Source of the DNA: Haloarcula sp. CBA1127
Lineage (GTDB): Archaea; Halobacteriota; Halobacteria; Halobacteriales; Haloarculaceae
Length of the DNA stretch: 64,000 bases
Assembly (NCBI RefSeq): GCF_001485575.1
Contig: NZ_BCNB01000006.1
Span: forward strand, 744,001 to 808,000
Reading direction: 5' to 3'
Each line of letters starts with the position of its first letter. Within the stretch, counting starts at the first letter, position 1. The notes below the pieces were generated by a model. It saw only the letters and a list, made by a program, of their open reading frames with translations, was not told the origin of the DNA and made no database searches. The position numbers and the translations under genes were made by a program. Positions 59,765-64,000 of the stretch are shown here, one piece after another.

Positions 59765-62566
59765 TTATGCTGTTAGATTGTATTCAATGACCTCAACACG
59801 ACCATTGTTCATAGATACGTTTCCAGTGGCGACATTTGGATCAAGTCCTTCACTAGCATCCGGATTCCAGACTCCCATCCTTACTACTACAGAGGTTCGC
59901 TCATCTATTGAGGGGGTCTTAACAAACGAACTCGTCATTATTATATCTCCTGGCTTACATTTACTGGTTGGATAGTCAATCGTGTGACTACCTCGAAACC
60001 TATTTCGGCTATTAACTTTCCTATTCTTTCCCTCATGATGACTGAACAGAATGTAATCTCTGTCCATTTCCTGCTGACATTCAAAATAATACTTGGGATA
60101 AATTTCTGTTCCAGATTCTATATCCTTCGATTGTAACTCGTATCCAACTAAGTCTAATTTATCTGAGAATTCTACCCTCACAGAGGTCGCATTCTCCGGT
60201 ACTTTTTCATACACAAATTCGCTATACCGTATCTTAGGATGGTGTTGAATTTTGGTTCTCTTTCTTATTGCTTCTGAATTTTTGCCGTATACCGTTACGG
60301 CTGTTTTGTACATTTTATATGCTCCAGATATATTCCCTTGTTTTTTGGCAAGATCTCCCTTTTTTACGTATTCATTAGATACTTTTCGCCGGAGGTTATT
60401 TGCGGTTCTGTTATCCAATAAATTATTACCAACTTTATTAATATATTCTCGCGCAGTATTATAGTCGCCATTTTGATATGATTTTTTGGCTAACTGGATA
60501 TATTCATAATCGTAATTATCCTCAAATTTATTTGATAATAACTGATATGTTTTATTGTTGGGGTTTAATTTATGGGCCTGTTCTGCTAATTGGAGTTTCT
60601 GTTTGGTGCTCTCACTATCTGCGATAGATCTATATTTTTTTTCAGCCAGCGCTGAAGATCGATTACTGCTTACTATTATCTCATCGTCAACGATTTTTTT
60701 ACTGAAAGATGACGATGATGATTCGATAATAATACTCACATTATAAGTGCCATTATTTAGTGACTCTGGAACATTATATTTATAATGCTCAAAATATGTC
60801 TTGTTTATTTTCCACTGGCTAGTCGGATACCATCCATATATGATCTCTCTATCATATTCCTTTAGGGTATTATCTTGTTTTGTGATTTGAACTTTGATTC
60901 TATATGATTGATTGGTTTTTTCTATTTTACCCCAATACCCAGTATAATGAATATTTCCGCCAGGGTAAGTGACATTCCTTTGATTGGTATACCCTGAAAA
61001 CTTAATATGGTTATTTATAGAAGTATTTGTATCGGTTTGTGGTTCAGTCGTTGAAGATGTAAAGATAGACTTTCGGACATACCAGCCATGAATCCCAGCT
61101 GACGTATAATCTCTCTGGAATTTATCATATGAATTTATGTAAGATCTTTCTGCCCAAGTACCGCGAGCCTGAATTATAGTGGGTTTCTTTTGTTGAAAAA
61201 TATAATTCCCGAATATATTTCTCTCATACCCATTATGCCCAATTGTGACATCAGCTAATCCGGCTAGGTCAATATATCTGAGATCACCATAGTAAGCATG
61301 AGCTCCCATATCCGGTACTAATAGTGTTGCGTTGTCCAAGGTATCCGATTTTTGTGCTATTGAGTACGATTTTTTTTCATGAGTCTCAACATCTTCAATT
61401 GGGACAGTTGGATTTGCCGAGGCCTCAGGAGAAGCTGAAAGACTGGGTGAAATCACTAACCCTGAAACTAGGATGACTACGATAGCTAATGATGCGAATT
61501 GGATATTCGACCTTTGAATAGATTTAGATATAACCGACGCCGTTTCTCTCATACCGATATAAACAAGAATGACGGCAAACGGAACGACTGGAGCTATAAA
61601 TCTCAATTCCATCATCCAGTCGCCACCAGTTGCCAGAGCAAATACAATTCCACCAAGTACCATCAACAGTATCACTAATCTGCTGTAGAATCGATTAGCT
61701 AGGACAGGCAGACCTGATTTGAGTGAATTAATGAATATGATGGGGATGAATAAAACTAGTAGCCACATCCTGTACTGAATGAAAAATGGTAAAATGTAAC
61801 GATATCCGCTCCTTATGTCCGAGAAAAGAGACCCACCCGTTTTATAATAAAAAGTATTCGGCATGATAAATCCGAAATACGAATAATGCCATGCGTGGTA
61901 TAACCCAAACGGAATTATAAACAGTAGTAGCCATATTATATCTCTTTTGTCAACTCCATTATTATACGAATATATCGATCTATGGGCCAACATCAAGGCA
62001 AAAAACCCAAAGCCTTCAGGTCGAGTAACTGCGACTAAAAATAACAATAATCCAGAAGTGGGGTATTTTGATTTTCCTTCCAATTCTAATATATATGTAT
62101 AGGCCGATAGAACTAGTAGTAGTGAATATAGTGGAGTCTCAAGGCCTGATAAGCTCCACGCAACAAAGGGTGTTGAGAAAGCCAAGAAAACAGATGGCAA
62201 GCCGATTAATATTGATTCCTTATTGGAAACTAATTTCCTTGTTAGAAGGTATGTGACAACCAAATTTGTCACACCAAGTAACAGGCCAAGAATATTAGTT
62301 GTTAGATACGGTTCAAATATATTTGCTCGGATAAATATCGAAATAATCAATACCCACAGCGGGTTTGAGTACCCCTCAACAACCTCGGAACCCGGGTTTA
62401 ATACAGCACCATAGCCATTTGCGATATTTTTTGCAAATCCAAAACTAATTCCAGCATCGTCAACAACCCAGTCAAAAAACAAAGATGAATGGTATACATA
62501 GACAACTATGCCAATAACAACCAATAAGTATTCAATATACCTTCTTTTTTTTAACTTGACGTTCAT
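59765..62566 (-). CDS. AT-rich GT-C type glycosyltransferase with C-terminal helical-repeat and beta domains
   Basis: A large membrane protein of 933 residues. Nine to twelve membrane helices fill residues about 10-400. The first extracellular loop has the catalytic DDAGISFGFAKNIANGYGAVLN, then NPLWVL, a pattern seen in GT-C arabinofuranosyl/mannosyltransferase-like proteins (AftB-like, GT39/83-like). A TPR-like helical stretch (about 690-790, with EQAHKLNPNNKTYQLL) and a C-terminal beta domain follow. Base composition is much lower in GC than the rest of the window. The ATG at 62566 (MNVKLKKRR) is chosen; it begins 6 bp after the epimerase stop, so the two genes form an operon. It likely transfers a sugar outside the cell. 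Confidence 0.8.
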   Translation of the reverse strand: MNVKLKKRRYIEYLLVVIGIVVYVYHSSLFFDWVVDDAGISFGFAKNIANGYGAVLNPGSEVVEGYSNPLWVLIISIFIRANIFEPYLTTNILGLLLGVTNLVVTYLLTRKLVSNKESILIGLPSVFLAFSTPFVAWSLSGLETPLYSLLLVLSAYTYILELEGKSKYPTSGLLLFLVAVTRPEGFGFFALMLAHRSIYSYNNGVDKRDIIWLLLFIIPFGLYHAWHYSYFGFIMPNTFYYKTGGSLFSDIRSGYRYILPFFIQYRMWLLVLFIPIIFINSLKSGLPVLANRFYSRLVILLMVLGGIVFALATGGDWMMELRFIAPVVPFAVILVYIGMRETASVISKSIQRSNIQFASLAIVVILVSGLVISPSLSASPEASANPTVPIEDVETHEKKSYSIAQKSDTLDNATLLVPDMGAHAYYGDLRYIDLAGLADVTIGHNGYERNIFGNYIFQQKKPTIIQARGTWAERSYINSYDKFQRDYTSAGIHGWYVRKSIFTSSTTEPQTDTNTSINNHIKFSGYTNQRNVTYPGGNIHYTGYWGKIEKTNQSYRIKVQITKQDNTLKEYDREIIYGWYPTSQWKINKTYFEHYKYNVPESLNNGTYNVSIIIESSSSSFSKKIVDDEIIVSSNRSSALAEKKYRSIADSESTKQKLQLAEQAHKLNPNNKTYQLLSNKFEDNYDYEYIQLAKKSYQNGDYNTAREYINKVGNNLLDNRTANNLRRKVSNEYVKKGDLAKKQGNISGAYKMYKTAVTVYGKNSEAIRKRTKIQHHPKIRYSEFVYEKVPENATSVRVEFSDKLDLVGYELQSKDIESGTEIYPKYYFECQQEMDRDYILFSHHEGKNRKVNSRNRFRGSHTIDYPTSKCKPGDIIMTSSFVKTPSIDERTSVVVRMGVWNPDASEGLDPNVATGNVSMNNGRVEVIEYNLTA

Positions 62567-62571
62567 CTTAG

Positions 62572-63663
62572 TTATATCCACTTGAATATCTCTTTCACCG
62601 GTTTGAGCGCTCCTTGTTCCCACGCAACCCGATGGTCTTTGCCAGCCTCCTGTTTAGTTTCTTCATATTCTTCCAAATACCACCGATACGTGTCAACCAA
62701 TGCCTTTTGATTCGAGTATTCTGGCTCCCACCCGAGATCGCACAACTTCTCAACGGAGACGTACGAGTCCTCATGAGCAGTTTCATAGACCCACGGATAG
62801 AGTGGTGACAGACTGAGTTTATCCAGTATTCGGAGAGCAAAGCGGGTCAGCGTCGCTGGTGTTCCGACAACCTGCTTCCCTGTTCCTGCCTCATCAATCG
62901 GGGCTTGGAAATCTTCTCTCATCGTCCCGTATTCGGTCGCACCCACGTTGAACGTGTCGTTCACCTCACTCCCGTCCAAAGTGAACATCATCTTGATTGC
63001 CCGAACGAGATCATGCACGTGGAGTAATTGATACTTGTTGTTTCCCCATCCGACCATCGGGATGTTTGCCCCATCCTCAATCCAGTCAAACAATACCTGA
63101 AACACGCCAAGCCTCTGTGGCCCGATAAATGTCTTCGGGCGAATGATAGGTACACACATCCCTATCCGCCGGAAGTCTCGACAGACGTTCTCGGCTTCGA
63201 TCTTCGCGTCCCCATACGGCCCCACTCCGTCTAACGGAGATTCCTCGGTGATTGGATGTGTATCGTGAGTGCCGTAGACAGCCGTGGACGAAATATAGAC
63301 CACTCGTTCAACGTCGTGCTCTTTTGCGGCCCACAACACCGAACGAGTTCCCTCAACTGTTACCTCCCAGATCTCGTCGTCGTCCCACAGAGGAAGTGCC
63401 GCCGCACTGTGGACGATCACATCTGCGTCTGCTTCCTCGATTGCCTCGGACACTCTTTCTTCGTCACGCACGTCCCCCTCTATGAATTCGATGTCTTCTG
63501 TATTGTCTTCCTCGTTGAACGGTTTGAGATCGAGTGCGGTTACGTCCCAACCCTGCTCAGCAAAGAACTGGCACGTGTGAAGTCCCAGAAAGCCAGTTCC
63601 ACCAGTGACCACGACAGAATCATACTGGCTATCCGTGGAGTCCATCTGCTCAGTCGTACTCAT
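62572..63663 (-). CDS. NAD-dependent epimerase/dehydratase (extended SDR)
   Basis: A 363-residue nucleotide-sugar enzyme. The NAD motif is VVTGGTGFLGLHT, a second acidic site DLKPFNEED follows, the catalytic site is SSTAVYGTH and the YxxxK motif is PYGDAKIEAE. It is like UDP-glucose 4-epimerase or a related dehydratase; the product sugar is unknown. It precedes the glycosyltransferase on the same strand. It is more GC-rich than the transferase, so the two probably have separate histories. Start ATG at 63663 (MSTTEQMDST). Confidence 0.9.
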   Translation of the reverse strand: MSTTEQMDSTDSQYDSVVVTGGTGFLGLHTCQFFAEQGWDVTALDLKPFNEEDNTEDIEFIEGDVRDEERVSEAIEEADADVIVHSAAALPLWDDDEIWEVTVEGTRSVLWAAKEHDVERVVYISSTAVYGTHDTHPITEESPLDGVGPYGDAKIEAENVCRDFRRIGMCVPIIRPKTFIGPQRLGVFQVLFDWIEDGANIPMVGWGNNKYQLLHVHDLVRAIKMMFTLDGSEVNDTFNVGATEYGTMREDFQAPIDEAGTGKQVVGTPATLTRFALRILDKLSLSPLYPWVYETAHEDSYVSVEKLCDLGWEPEYSNQKALVDTYRWYLEEYEETKQEAGKDHRVAWEQGALKPVKEIFKWI

Positions 63664-63828
63664 TATGCTCGGAAAGTTAGCGTAATCTCTTTATACTTCC
63701 TATTGCCGCATACCGATGAGCCCTGACACCTGTTTTCGCCCCTACTCATCAAGCGGATTTGCTTCAAGTCGACTGAGACCAGAAGAACGGTAAAACTACG
63801 AGTCCCTTATGAACACTATGACCGTACA

Positions 63829-64000
63829 ATGTATTCGCGGAGCCATGCGATTATTTCTGCTGTAGTAGGTGTCCCATTGGCCGTTACTGCGCCAGAACTT
63901 CATCACCCGATCTACGTATTGACGTATGTGGTTGTTCTGGGAGTCGGAATTGACCTGGATCATTTCGTGATTGGACGCATTAATCGCGGTGATTGGTCTA
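63829..64000 (+). CDS. Membrane protein, YdjM/DUF457-like, partial (C-terminus beyond right edge)
   Basis: The first 57 residues are visible: MYSRSHAIISAVVG, then a hydrophobic span and GVGIDLDHFVIG. The motif GxxxDLDH and the hydrophobic helices resemble the family called membrane-bound metal-dependent hydrolase (YdjM/DUF457). The ATG at 63829 is the only good start. The rest is outside the window. Confidence 0.6.
   Translation, partial: MYSRSHAIISAVVGVPLAVTAPELHHPIYVLTYVVVLGVGIDLDHFVIGRINRGDWS

Noticed and set aside
57813-64000. Second copy of the tRNA-Thr 3' end as right attachment site
   Set aside because: I scanned for GGATTCAAATTCCGG and GGCCTAGGC and found no match; only short chance fragments such as TAGGCT at 59715.

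Overview
The window is haloarchaeal chromosomal DNA, most probably from Haloarcula or a close relative. Proteins are strongly acidic, DNA is GC-rich, many starts look leaderless with a TATA-like element 24-31 bp upstream, and archaeal informational genes are present (S24e, S27ae, a Kae1-Bud32 fusion, an RFC small subunit, TiaS). The [2Fe-2S] ferredoxin at 18540 is, from memory, almost identical to that of Haloarcula marismortui. Functions below rest on motif reading; no search was run.

Left part (1-29 kb): a drug/multidrug-type ABC exporter (permease cut by the left edge), a sensor kinase with a degenerate receiver, mutS, a Bat-type HTH regulator divergent from a cytochrome P450, a methyltransferase, and a very large Tat-exported family-97 glycosidase meeting hisA tail to tail. 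Then come a membrane-anchored heptad-repeat protein, two tandem phosphate permeases, ferredoxin, prepilin peptidase, hisI, a phosphohexomutase, pyrE, glutaredoxin, a COG1395 regulator, tiaS, two tiny paralogues with matching promoters, a threonine-synthase-like enzyme and an AstE/AspA-like deacylase.

Middle part (29-56 kb): potassium-linked RCK/TrkA proteins (29544, 32461, 43603) interleaved with citrate synthase, threonine dehydratase, a tRNA-Ser with a duplicated 3' end, a flippase, several small-molecule enzymes, RNase Z, a secreted sequon-rich repeat protein, a likely toxin-antitoxin-like PIN pair, a two-TM chemotaxis transducer, a short-chain dehydrogenase, an ITPase, the S24e/S27ae/Kae1-Bud32 operon, an RFC subunit, a 46-residue zinc ribbon protein, tRNA-Gly and nadE.

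Right part (56.3-64 kb): an integrative element. tRNA-Thr(GGU) is followed directly by a tyrosine recombinase and a chain of small overlapping genes that use Shine-Dalgarno sites, unlike the leaderless chromosome. The chain contains a broken DUF6166-like gene and stops in a 15-codon stub at about 59752. There the base composition falls sharply into an AT-rich gene for a large GT-C glycosyltransferase, followed by a sugar-nucleotide epimerase and a membrane protein cut by the right edge. This looks like a surface-glycan island next to a tRNA integration site. No second copy of the tRNA-Thr end is visible, so the far boundary is outside the window or lost.

I found no convincing entirely new system. 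The best leads are the 34-residue/PIN-like pair at 44.5 kb, the promoter/operator pair at 26.4-26.8 kb, the decaying integrated element at 58-59.8 kb and the tRNA-Ser duplication scar at 36 kb.
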